NCBI GenBank assembly: GCA_010094025.1
Contig: ML991884.1
Location: 1-53,663, forward strand
Reading direction: 5' to 3'
Length of the DNA stretch: 53,663 nucleotides
DNA from: Viridothelium virens
Lineage: Eukaryota > Ascomycota > Dothideomycetes > Trypetheliales > Trypetheliaceae
The notes below the pieces were generated by a model. The model saw nothing but the letters and a program-made list of their open reading frames with translations. It made no database searches and was not told the origin of the DNA. This document shows positions 20,999-31,719 of the stretch, piece by piece. Numbering within the stretch: position 1 is the first letter of the stretch; each line of letters opens with the position of its first letter. A program made the translations under genes and the position numbers.

Positions 20999-23325
20999 GC
21001 TAGGCTAGTTTCCTATGTTGTTGGCTGATCACCACACATACAAGCGCGGTCGAATTGGGCTCGAATCTTCTGTGCCTCACAGCCCGCATGCGCATCTGCC
21101 GTCGCATGGAACCCAATCAGCTTTCGTATCTTGCATCATGGAACATGTTGTATACTGACCTCTTGGAGAGCAATCCGAACTCGAAAACTTTTTTTGGCAG
21201 GTGGATGTGCTTGACACATTATCCTGGAACGCTAGCCTTCATCGAAAAGGCACGAAAATCTGGCGCACTGTGGCTCTGCCAACCTCTCTTAGCACTAAGA
21301 GGAAGACACAAAAATCAGACCAGATTACGGGAGAGTACATATGGAGATCTCGGTGACCCTCGACATGCGTCTGGTTGTGACGGACGGTGAATGAGATCAT
21401 CTCTCTTCGGCATGCTGAGAGGCAGATCTGCCCCTGAAGATATTTTTCTTCCCGTTTCCTGGATGCCTGCATATCGTCCCTATCATACTTGGACGAAGCA
21501 TGCAATGATACATTTGGACGGCTTAGAATCATTCGGAAATGAACTAGCAAGAGTAGTGAAAATGGATTTGGTGACCCAAAGACGCCTCCATCATCCAAAG
21601 GAGGTCACTGATGATATCATCTGTCTGGACTTTTCTGACCACGACAAGACAGGTGACCTATGGTGTGACCGAAGACAGACTTCCCTCCCGGACAGCAGTT
21701 GCGATCCTCGAGCCTAATGGCTTGATCGGGGCTGTTTGCGGCAGGCTTAGAGGTCATACTACTGGTCAGTGCAGCATATCTCTGCAGAATCGGAGTAGCC
21801 GCTCCTCTAGCAGTCCTCATATTACTCTCCTAATGCCGTCCTCTGTTGTGCAGCTTGTTTGCCCGATGGGAAGACTGAAGCACAAGCCGAGCACAACGTC
21901 GATCCTTGCGTGTGCTTGCCCGTCTCCATAGTCCAATACTTTCAGCTCGGATCCTTTCTCACCTTTGTGCTTGCCGGAGTCGTCTCATACATTCCGAAGT
22001 CTCGTTGAGTACGTAAAGGGGCTCTCCGTGCTGTACGACAGACTTCGGGGTCTCGCTCAGTGAACTTTCAGAAATAAGTATCACGCATCTTCCTACCGAT
22101 GCACTACCTGGTCGAGAAATGTTCCTGATGCCGAGGCTTTGGCCATTAGCATCTTTCGCTCGCCTCCGGGGTACTGCTTTCAGACCTAGCCTTCGGGTGA
22201 CTTCGTTTCAAGCCATTCCATTCTATGACTGCGATTTCAACTTTGTCAACCAATGAAACGAATCGCCCTAGACAGCCATCGGCAGCTCACGTTAATAGCG
22301 TGGAGCCAGCTGCATTCGGCAAGGCCACCCAATCATTTTTTCTCTGCGTTCGCGATGGGGATCTCCTTTGGTATGGAATTTAGGTACGCGCGAACCGCTG
22401 TGTTACTGTGCAAGAATCGTATCATATGAACTTCTCCCGGATATGCTATTCTCGTTTGCTTGAAATTACCGCACGTTCTACATGCTCAGCTGCAAGACTT
22501 CCTTGGGTTCAAGGACAACTGCACCCCTGGCTCCAATGAAAACTACTTGGAATACTTCTTTTTGATTAAAATTCTTATGGAGTCCTTCAATTCATTCAAG
22601 TGGGCTATATTTCGAATTCTACAACCAAAAAGTGTGACAAGCCGAAAATCTGTTCCTTTCATCTAACCACGAATACCCGTAAAGGACAATTATCGTTGGT
22701 GATCTTACTTATGATAAGTTCAGAGGATGATTTCGTAGATGGATGCAGACTGTGGCTCTATTCATGACTGTACTCTCGCGCTCGACTCTGCGGCCTCGGT
22801 CAACGTGCCGAATGCTCTTCCAGGATGAACGTGGTCGTGGGCTAGTTGAGACGCAGGCACGCGAGCAAGAACCGGTAGACTTTGTGAACGTGCTTCTTCA
22901 GGCAGCAGTGGATTAGGCGATCATGACAGCGGTAATTCTTACTGGCAAATGCATTGTGATACCAAGAGGTTTCTTGCATCGAGGTCTTGTTGGCAGACTC
23001 CAAGCTACAGACTATCGCTTTTTGTGATGTGAACGCTAGTGGAGTCACCCCGCCACTTGCTTCATTATCGTGCCATCTTTGCTGCAGCAGCATTATCTCG
23101 GGCAGCTCCGCAGGTTTTTTTGGTTCAGAACCCTGCACTGTGTCACAGTGCCAAAGCATCTGTCATTCGCAAAATAGCCATTGATTTTGGAGGACCTTTG
23201 GGCTTTTCCCGGTCTTCGTGGGCCACAGCCTTTGGAACCGGAGTTGCCTCTCTAAGCGCGGCGAGGTTGTCATCAAAGTAGAGGTTCATTCTGCGGTCTG
23301 TGTAACCGCTCCCTTAACTACGAAT
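20999..23325. other. Gene-poor region with possible gene remnants
   Basis: No complete gene is recognised in 2.3 kb. Between about 21.2 and 22.0 kb plus-strand frames of moderate length succeed one another in different frames. A splice-like stretch (donor near 21763, acceptor near 21853) would join one frame to a tail ending in the hydrophobic LGSFLTFVLAGVVSYIP. This could be a decayed or unusual gene, but no family is evident. The right end holds the promoter of the isochorismatase-family gene. Confidence 0.35.
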
Positions 23326-24324
23326 ATGTCAGACGGAGCGAATCGACACGCGGTCATTGGTGTTACGGAGAATTTCTGGCAGCATTCGACCCAGAATGGA
23401 TTTGATCTTACACATCCATCGTCTCCCTCGGCATCCAGAGTGGCTCATTCACTGAACATTACGGCGACGACGACGCCAATCGCCGTTGACCCTGCAAAGA
23501 CAGCTTTAGTGATCATTGACATGCAAAACTTTTTCCTTTCCGAATCATTTGGCAGGACTCGGGGTGCCGGTCATGCAGCATGCGATGCACTCTTGACACA
23601 CGCCATACCCGCGGCCAGGAAAGCTGGCGTGCAAATCATATGGCTCAACTGGGGCCTCACAGAAAATGACGTTTCCACAATGCCTCCAGCGGTGAAACGA
23701 GCGTTTGGCTTTGAAGCCCATGCTGACTCCAATGACAGCCTGATCGCCGGAGAAGAGTACTTCAAGGAGCATCCTAGTGGAATTGGGGTCGATAAGTTCG
23801 GTGACAAAAGACACAAGGGTGGCCACAAGATGCTTGAGAATGGTAAAGATGGCCGCATCTACAAGGGACTAGGCTCACAATGCGGCAATGTGACCCTTCC
23901 TTCTGGTAAGACGGTGGACGCCGGATGCCTTCTTATGAGAGATACATGGAACGCATCGCTATATCCACCTCTTGACGAAGCGTATCAACAGGGTCTCAAG
24001 TCCAAACGACCGGATGTATGGATCCACAAGAATCGAATGAGCGGCATGTGGGGCGCGGCTACGGATTGCCAAAAATACCTTGATCGTGAAGGCATCAGGA
24101 CCCTTCTTTTTACCGGTGTCAACACGGATCAATGCGTCTCCGGTACCCTTACGGATAGCTTTAGCAAGGGCTATGATTGCATACTGCTGAGTGATGGCTG
24201 TGGAACAACTTCTCCTCAGTATGCAACTGAATGTATCGAGTATAATGCGGCACGAACGTGGGGGTTTGTTGCCAGCTGTGAAAACTTTGCCGCTGGTGTA
24301 CATGAAATGCTGAACGAGAGCTAA
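23326..24324 (+). CDS. Isochorismatase-family cysteine hydrolase
   Basis: Intronless, 332 residues from ATG 23326; the frame stays open upstream but has no good initiator. The family catalytic triad is readable: D65 in LVIIDMQNFF, K235 in VWIHKNRMSGMWG and C270 in GVNTDQCVSGTL. Members hydrolyse amides or vinyl ethers (nicotinamide, carbamates, isochorismate). The long insertion between the Asp and Lys (about residues 120-215) marks the larger fungal form, whose substrate I cannot name. There is no signal peptide and no metabolic neighbour. Confidence 0.85.
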   Translation: MSDGANRHAVIGVTENFWQHSTQNGFDLTHPSSPSASRVAHSLNITATTTPIAVDPAKTALVIIDMQNFFLSESFGRTRGAGHAACDALLTHAIPAARKAGVQIIWLNWGLTENDVSTMPPAVKRAFGFEAHADSNDSLIAGEEYFKEHPSGIGVDKFGDKRHKGGHKMLENGKDGRIYKGLGSQCGNVTLPSGKTVDAGCLLMRDTWNASLYPPLDEAYQQGLKSKRPDVWIHKNRMSGMWGAATDCQKYLDREGIRTLLFTGVNTDQCVSGTLTDSFSKGYDCILLSDGCGTTSPQYATECIEYNAARTWGFVASCENFAAGVHEMLNES

Positions 24325-25032
24325 GCAGGGGAGTCCACGAAGAAGTAAGTTGCGGTCAGCGATTAGGAAGTTTTTTCAGGATTCAGCTCCTTACCAAACC
24401 ATCGGATTTCGATCCAACCTGCATTGACGCATGCGACCCATTTTCCTTACCTGGACAAGTCACCCAGCTCATCACTATTCGTAAGCAAGAGATCGGCATT
24501 CTTCTATGGCATGAGCATCAAGAAAAAGGAGAAGTGCCTCAAAAAATTGAACTATGCCCCATTTAGATCATCTACTTCCTCTGTTCTTAATCGCCAGACG
24601 GCAAACTTGCTCTCAAAAGGACATACGGTGCGAGTTTGATATTTAAACAACCCGATGAAGTCTCCTACCGATGCTGAATACGAAAGCGCCAATGTACGAT
24701 CCCCTCGTGTCGAAAGTTAGCCAATAACTCCACCTTTCGATCTTATTTCTGATAGCATTTTTGTACGAAAGAGTGGATTCTGCTAGTTATATTGAATCTA
24801 GGACGTCACTCGGAGGCGGTCCAACTGTGTAACTGACACCATGTAACCAAGACGAGCACCAGAGACGAAAGGATTCTGGGCTATCAAGATCGGTCCCGAT
24901 TTTCATGATCTCAATTGCAGGTCAAATCGCAACAGCACTCACATCTCTTAGTTATTTTTTCTCAAATAACCTAGACATTCAGAATACTACATAAACACCA
25001 GATAAGACCACCAATTCAAAAATGAAACTTTT
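24325..25032. other. Gap between convergent genes
   Basis: About 700 bases between the hydrolase stop and the ALG5 stop. I see only short frames, and it probably contains both 3' UTRs. Confidence 0.5.
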
Positions 25033-26514
25033 TCAATTCCGTCTATAAACGCCCATCGCCCATGCAAGTCGCAAAATCGCAAGTCCCCATGCCATGCCAA
25101 GACTATCCCAAAGTACGTTTAACTTACTCCCCAGGACCTCTTTCCATCCAATTGCGACTTCGGTCATTGGGATACCGCCGAGCTCGGCAAGCATCAACAT
25201 CTCCACATCGAAAATCCAACCTTCTGAATGCATATATGGTACGATGAAGGGTAAGGAAGCTCTGGAGAACAACTTGAAGCCACATTGCGTATCGCGAATG
25301 CGTGAGGTGGCTGGGGGCGTCATGAGGCGGAGGAGGAGATGGAAAGAGTGCATCAGGAAATTTCGGATCGCAGAACGCTGAGCGTATCATGTTAGCCATA
25401 CATACTCTAACAAATCTGCCCTCGCCCCAAGAGTAATCAATAGACAAGAATCTCACCTTAACCACCGCCTCACTTCCCACCAAGTGTGCCCTCGACCCGA
25501 TCGCGACTCCTCTCCCCCGCTCATCCTCCACCTCCCTGCACCCCTTCACCAACCTTCCCAAATCCTCAAACTTGCTCGCCCCATCGGCATCCGCAAACAC
25601 CACATACTCCCCTCGCACGTGGCGCATCCCATGCACAACCGCGCCCCCCTTCCCGCGGTTCTGCTCCAGCGACACCACTCGGATCGAGCCATGTGGAATC
25701 TGCGTCGCCTTCTTGCTCGCTGGGCCCGACCTCCAGGGCCCAGGCACCGCGGTCGGGAAAGGATACTGCTCCAGCTGATGAGATCGCGCAAAAGACAGCG
25801 CAGTGTTGAGCGTGGCATCGGTGCTGCCATCCGAGACGATCAGAATCTCCCAGCCGCGGCCGGGCGCCCTCGTCGTCTCCGCCGCCGTCACCGCGCCATT
25901 CATACCAGTCGACCCGTCCTGATGCTGATGCTGCTGTTGTCCTTTCCCGCTGCCATTCACGCCACGGCGCTGCGTCGCCGACGTCGAAGGCTTCGTCGCC
26001 TCGACCGACGGCCCGTGCGCGTCGCCGTACGCATCCTGGAGGTATTCGACTGCCTCCTCGAGCATGCCTGCGAGACGAGTCTCTTCGTTGTAGGCGGGCA
26101 CGACGACGGAGATGAAGACAGAGGCCGGGTCGACGGGGATGTCTTCGAGGAGCTTGGAGGAGTGCTTGCGCCGGGCGAGGTTCTTGCGGGCGATGTGCGA
26201 GTCGAGCCAGGAGGGGAGGGGTTGGGGGGAGGAGGGGCTGCCATCGGGGAGGATGGTGGTGTATGTCTTTTCTGAGGGGTAGGGTGGGCGGGGGACTGGA
26301 GCGACGAGGTAGAGGGTGAGGTAGAGCTGTGGAGTTGGGAAGAGGGTTAGACAGAGGGTTATGAGATGTGCGCAGTCGAGGTAGTTGTACTCACTAATGC
26401 AGAGCCGACTAATAGCGAGACTGCAAAACCGAGGAAGATCAGGGATGGAGATGTTTCCTGCACGAATTGTAGGCTTTTTTGAGCGATTCCGATTGCAGCA
26501 TCAAAGGGTCCCAT
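25033..26514 (-). CDS. ALG5: Dolichyl-phosphate beta-glucosyltransferase
   Basis: Three exons give 444 residues; introns are at 26327-26394 and 25378-25456, both phase 0. Alg5 transfers glucose from UDP-glucose to dolichyl phosphate on the cytosolic face of the ER, making the donor for N-glycan assembly. One membrane helix spans about residues 21-50, crossing the first splice. The GT2 domain follows with VVVPAYNEETRL, EILIVSDGSTD, NRGKGGAVVHGM, the metal-binding DADGAS, and later RIRDTQCGFKLFSR and EGWIFDVEMLMLAE. A Gln/His-rich insertion separates the first two motifs. The upstream GTG at 26541 is not needed; ATG 26514 is used. Confidence 0.92.
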
Positions 26515-27912
26515 CTTCTTTTGGTGGTCCCGAGGCCGCACGGGATTTATGTTGCTTCAATTGGACCTCCAAGAGTACCCATTGAGCTTCCTGGAGGAGA
26601 GAATCGAATATGAAAGGTGAAAACTCAAGAACGAAGAGATTGAAATTTTGGATCTGGTTTCGACTCGGCTTGTTCACCGTATGCCATTCCTTTCGGGAGT
26701 ACTTCGTAATTGTCTACGTTTTACATTGCCCAATTCTGCCGATGTAGAGCTTAGGCAGCTCAATACCGCCTTTGCTAGCGCGGCTAAATTTCAGGATGCT
26801 CCACTCCAAATCCGGTCACGTGTCTGCTTGCCCCGCTCGGTCAAAAAGACGGCAACAGTTCATCATGTCATCTGGTGTCAGTCAGTTACGGAGCGCAGAA
26901 TTGCTGTAAGTCTCAGCAATTATATCCTATGGAATAGCTCATTGCATCAATTTGTTGTTGTATGCGATCCAGAGTGCCAATATCGTATTAGGACGGGCGT
27001 GGACTTTCGGTGGTTCTGGAGGGCAGCCAAGACTCACTGACGCTCAAGAATAAAACAACCAGTATACCATACGGAGTAACGGGTACCTTACCTCAGGTAA
27101 AGTGTGTTATGATAGTCGGCAGTCCACGTGACTCGGCACTCCGGCTATGATTAATGCACCGAATGATCGAGCACTAGCAAATGGCTCTCATTCTGTACAT
27201 GTAAGATAAGGTGATAACGTAAGGTACGGTACTAACCTTAGGCATCACCGGTAGTTTATCCACGTGAAACTCACGCGCTTGAATCTAAATCAACGTCAGC
27301 TTAAGTAAGCTAAGCGAAGATGAAGATGGTCATGACTGGTTTTAGTCCCTCTGCCATGATTCACCAACCCTCAACCAACATCGTGAGCTTAGATTCTTCA
27401 ATTTTTCGGAGCACCGGATGCTCTTAGCTTAGCCGATTCGGACCGATTCTGCGTGTACGGAGTAGGAGGTGGGTAGTTGTACTCCGTAGGTAACCTCGGA
27501 GCGAAGTCGCTACGAGACTGCACACCATCAGGTCTAGTGTAGGGCTGCGCCTCCGACGCGTCGCGTCGAAAACCTTGAATGACGATGCAGCAGGCTTGCG
27601 TTACAGGCCAGAAGCTCGTTCATGCGTCAACTTTGCGGCTGAACTGATTTCTTGGTGGTGGCAACTAATACATTGTGAGATTCTCAGATTCTTGGTCTTG
27701 ATAGTGCCCGTGGAACGGAAGTGGTCGAGTTGCTTCCAGGGGAAACCCGAACGAAAAAGCAAAACAAATCGTTAAGGATCGCGGGCATCCAATCTCCACT
27801 TCCATCCATCCTTCGCAAGGTCAACGTCGACAGGGAGAGTAAGAGTCAGCTATGAGTGACTGATGGATGATTAGCTATCAATGACTGCGCAGTTGGCGGT
27901 CAGAGTTTTGCG
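26515..27912. other. Gap with three TACGGAGTA-type motifs
   Basis: About 1.4 kb with no recognisable gene. It carries TACGGAGTA at 27070-27078 and 27456-27464 and the inverted form TACTCCGTA at 27480-27488. The left part should contain the ALG5 promoter. Confidence 0.5.
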
Positions 27913-28971
27913 ATGGGATCCGGTGGGTTGAAGCCGTGGTCTTCCAGCCCTACAAATCAAAATCCTGCTCGATTTTGCCACTCCACAATGATTCTTGCTT
28001 GGCTCTTGCATCATAATCAATCTCGTTTCCCTTGCCACTTATTACCTTTCGAGAAAGGTAGGCCAAGTTTGAAAAAGTACTGTAAACAGCTTTGCGGTGA
28101 GGAGCTGTCGGATCCAGTGGGTCCATTCTCTTGTATCCTTCAACCAATGCGAATCTACACTCTGATTGGTCAAAGGCTTCAATACCTCCGCTCATTTCAC
28201 TTCGTAATTAATACTATTCCTGGTTGCTTTCGTCATTCTCCGTGGGTTCTTATTTTGCTTGTTCATCTTCAGCATAAAAGCACAGACAATGTACGCTCTA
28301 GTATTCTCGTCACGATTTGCCTCTCAAGCGGTCAGGCATTCCCCGTCGACAGACAAAGCACGACCGGCGAAGCCTACCCTTTTTGCTGTACTCCTCCACT
28401 CGGTCCAAGATGCTCAGCTATGGTGATGCAAGAGCGCCTGCGAATACTCCGAGAGGATGGGCTCCCGAGAAGGCAGAGACTATCTTCCTTGGCAAGGTGC
28501 GTTGTGGAGAAGAGCCGCTGGAAACTAGAGGCTCTGACTGTCTCGCCTCATGCCCAATGGCTTGGGGATCCGAGCGACGCTCCGCCGGGCCATGTTATCC
28601 ATTGGCTCTCACCTGCCTTAACACCTCCCGTGGCTCCAGACGGGGCAGATCGTGGTCGATGTTGTCAAGCTCCACACTGTTACAAGCACGCCAGTAGTTG
28701 GCCCAGCGCGTCCTGCCTTTTCCTTGATCAAACTCTGTCAGCCCCCCAGGCTTCAGCCTCCTCCGATAGTTACATAATGTGGTTGATGCCTCGAAGACTC
28801 ACAGGCCCACGGGCGTTAAAGGCTTTGCCTCCTCCACTTGGTCAGTCTATCATTTCGTCATTTCGTCTAATGGAGACTCCATCGTGTAAGACTCAGGGCG
28901 TAGCTCGATCTGGCGCCTCCAAGATCCATCAATTATCTGACATCTTGCCTCGCACTAACTCGCCTCCATGA
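27913..28971 (+). CDS. Long open frame of unknown nature
   Basis: An uninterrupted frame from ATG 27913 for 352 codons, unlikely by chance, but the translation is compositionally odd (rich in Ser, Leu, Arg, Cys and Pro) with no motif I know. Alternatively the real gene may be spliced in another frame. ATG 28409 followed by a donor at 28499 and an acceptor near 28640 would give a short protein with the coding-like stretch TGQIVVDVVKLHTVTSTPVV. I cannot decide; this could equally be a non-coding transcript or a decayed gene. Confidence 0.25.
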   Translation: MGSGGLKPWSSSPTNQNPARFCHSTMILAWLLHHNQSRFPCHLLPFEKGRPSLKKYCKQLCGEELSDPVGPFSCILQPMRIYTLIGQRLQYLRSFHFVINTIPGCFRHSPWVLILLVHLQHKSTDNVRSSILVTICLSSGQAFPVDRQSTTGEAYPFCCTPPLGPRCSAMVMQERLRILREDGLPRRQRLSSLARCVVEKSRWKLEALTVSPHAQWLGDPSDAPPGHVIHWLSPALTPPVAPDGADRGRCCQAPHCYKHASSWPSASCLFLDQTLSAPQASASSDSYIMWLMPRRLTGPRALKALPPPLGQSIISSFRLMETPSCKTQGVARSGASKIHQLSDILPRTNSPP

Positions 28972-31719
28972 GCTTGACTAGGAGACTTGCCCGACAGGCT
29001 CGCTGCCTTCGTGCAACCCATACCCGTGGTCTCAGCTCCACGACCTATCTCTTTTGTCTGTGTTGATCGCATCTTCTGACCGACACTTTGTTCTATTCAA
29101 TCAGGGTAGAGCTCTGCCACCTACTTTGAAGCCACTTCCTTGTCTGCGTGAGTGCAGGTGCCGTCTGGATAACCCACGAGTAATTTTTCAGCTCCTGCAA
29201 AATTTTCTGTTGCCTTTCTTTCATTGCATCGTATGACCTGTGCAATCGCTCGTATCAGAGGACTCGAGCCCTGTCTTCAACATTCTGTGCTTTTTGCAGG
29301 CCTCAACTTGCACTCACCGACAGGCAATGACTGTGTTTGCGCATGCAGATGCAGATGCAAAAAAGCTCGCTCTAGCAAAGATCCCTCTCCACTCTCCTAC
29401 CTCTTTCAGAAAAGGGTAATTTGTTGTCGTGTGGATACGCCTGCAGGTTTTGTAACTTTTGGTACGTTTCACGTGATCCAGGCTTCAACCCTTCGAGAAT
29501 GCTTTACAATAGATTGCTTGTGATCTATGGACTCTTATGGCAACATTCGCCTATCCATTCGCAGTATCGACTATCGAGTGCTCGCTATGTAGGGCAGCGT
29601 GGCAACTTGCCTGAGTTTTCAGTTCCTATGGAGAGATGGCTTGGCAAGCTGAATAGTTTATAGCTTTTCGCTGTGGTCTAGCTGGGTTTGAATTTCTGCC
29701 AATCATTGGAATTGAGGAAATCATTAAATACTTGCTTATGAAAAGTGCGTTAAGCAAAGATAGTTCGTATTGGTGAAGCATAGATCAAACTCATTAAATA
29801 CATCTGCTGAACGAGGATATATCTCTTAATTGTTGCTGGTTTCATTACAGCCGAGCTAATAATTAAAGGCATACAGTATGTGAGGTGCATTGCGAGCCTA
29901 CACCTCGACCCAGGGGTATCGGCTGAATTCTTTGCACCACCTGCCCAATGCGGTCCAAGAAGTCCATATGAAAAACCCGGCTTCCTGCAGAAAACCCCAT
30001 ATGTGTAATGCACACATGCATTTGGAAAAGGCAAAAAAACTCGTGGTAACGTCGTTACATGACAGCTCCCAAAAGTTACAAGTGCGTCTCGAGAAATCAA
30101 ATACAAGAAAGTGCTTGGTCCAGATGACGCAAGGAAGAACGGAAATAGGTTGGAGATACGGCAAGGGCTTCGGAAGCAATTATTGAGACACGTGAAACAA
30201 TGAAATGATGTCAGAACTCTTGGCCGCCTAGGCTATGGATCGTTGACAAAAAAGTTTGCGATGAAAAACTTGATGCATACGACTATAACGAGAGCCAAAG
30301 GAGGAACTTGAAAATAAATGTACTCATTGGAGTCTTTAGATTTCTCGCTGGATCGACGCAATTAGAGCGTGTCCTCGCCGGAAAAGATAGCGATAAAAAT
30401 AGGTCCGCTTTTGCATAAGGTATGCCGGTTGTACTCCGTACTTTGACTCGAATCACGACGGACACGTCTGAAACTGTCGATGTCGTGCATTTACCCACCT
30501 TCGTCCGGTGGTACGATGAGGCTGAAGATTGGTCATTAGAAGATTCTAGGCTACCCTTACGGAGTACAGCCATCGCAATCGCGACCCCACATTCACAGCC
30601 TTGATGCTGGGCCGCATTAGGAATGCCGCACGACCATCTCACTGTGCACCTCACCACACCTCAGCCCTATGGGGCACATCAAGGCAAAAAGGCCTCCCTT
30701 GATGGTCGCGTGAGAGTGTCATGCATCAATATAGGTAGGTAAGAATTTCCTGCTTCGTTGTGCGCGTGATGGTGTTGCTGACTGTAGCTTGACTGAAGAC
30801 ATTTTGTCCACCCGAAAGCGCCTTTGCATGTACTGTAGTAAGGTATCTAAGAAGGTTCCATTGTTTGGCGTCGCAGGGTAATACTAGGTATGCAAGCCCG
30901 ATTGTTGCTGCTGCTGTGTTGTTGTCTCGGCCGCCTTGAATTCCATTGTTTGCTTGCCTCGTCTGCCGTAAGACGAGGCCACTTTCTCCTCCAAATGCCT
31001 TTCGCTTGCATGCGCTCCGGTATATGTAGATTCTGAGTGCAATCTGCCCATGGTCCCGTATTGGCTTGGAACCACCCCTGCATGGTGCAGCTCTGCAGTC
31101 AGTCCCGGGAAAATACAAATCAACGGATTTGTCTAGCCTAAATAACTGCAGTCGAAATGAAGGCAAATAAAGATATTTTAAGATATCCGACACGCACCTC
31201 CATCCTCTCCACATCAGTCTCATCTGTCCAAATAAGGAAGGCACGGCTCATCTGCTACTAATTAATCGTAGGCCTTCACCTCCGCATAACTCAATTTGAA
31301 GACCGAAATTTCCCGTCGTTATTTAGGGTGGTCACCCGCGCATACCATAGTCGCATTTGTGTCCTTCAGTCAGTCCAGAATGAATGATTCTTTGTAGGAC
31401 ATAAGGAAATGCCGTCTTCAAACGTGTACGTAAATCATTGGGTGTATCGAGCTTTTAGTAAGGCGTGAACCGTTGAAGGGTAATGCTCGACGGCTGAGCC
31501 CGTTCGCCTGTCTTCGCATAGTTGAAATTTAATCGAAGAATCGTTCATAGATTTCCAAAGGCACGGATTGGGTGACGAGACCCTTTTCGATCGGTTCGTA
31601 ACCCACAGCATGACACATACCGTACAGGTCAATGCCATGCTCTCCGTTCCTCAGCCAGCTCTGGGTCCCTAAGATTTGATAGTCCAGGAGCAATGACAAT
31701 TAGAGATGTAATCGATGGA
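28972..31719. other. Gene-poor region
   Basis: About 2.7 kb without a recognisable gene. Short frames lie on both strands, none with a known motif. TACTCCGTA at 30432-30440 and TACGGAGTA at 30558-30566 form an inverted pair; adding flanking bases gives 11-bp arms (30430-30440 and 30558-30568). Confidence 0.45.

Noticed and set aside
25484-26275. 263-residue plus-strand open frame
   Set aside because: Antisense to the GC-rich ALG5 exon, whose GT2 motifs are clear; the arginine-rich translation is typical of a shadow frame.
30726-31244. 172-residue minus-strand frame
   Set aside because: Starts at GTG and has no known motif; contains short repeats only.
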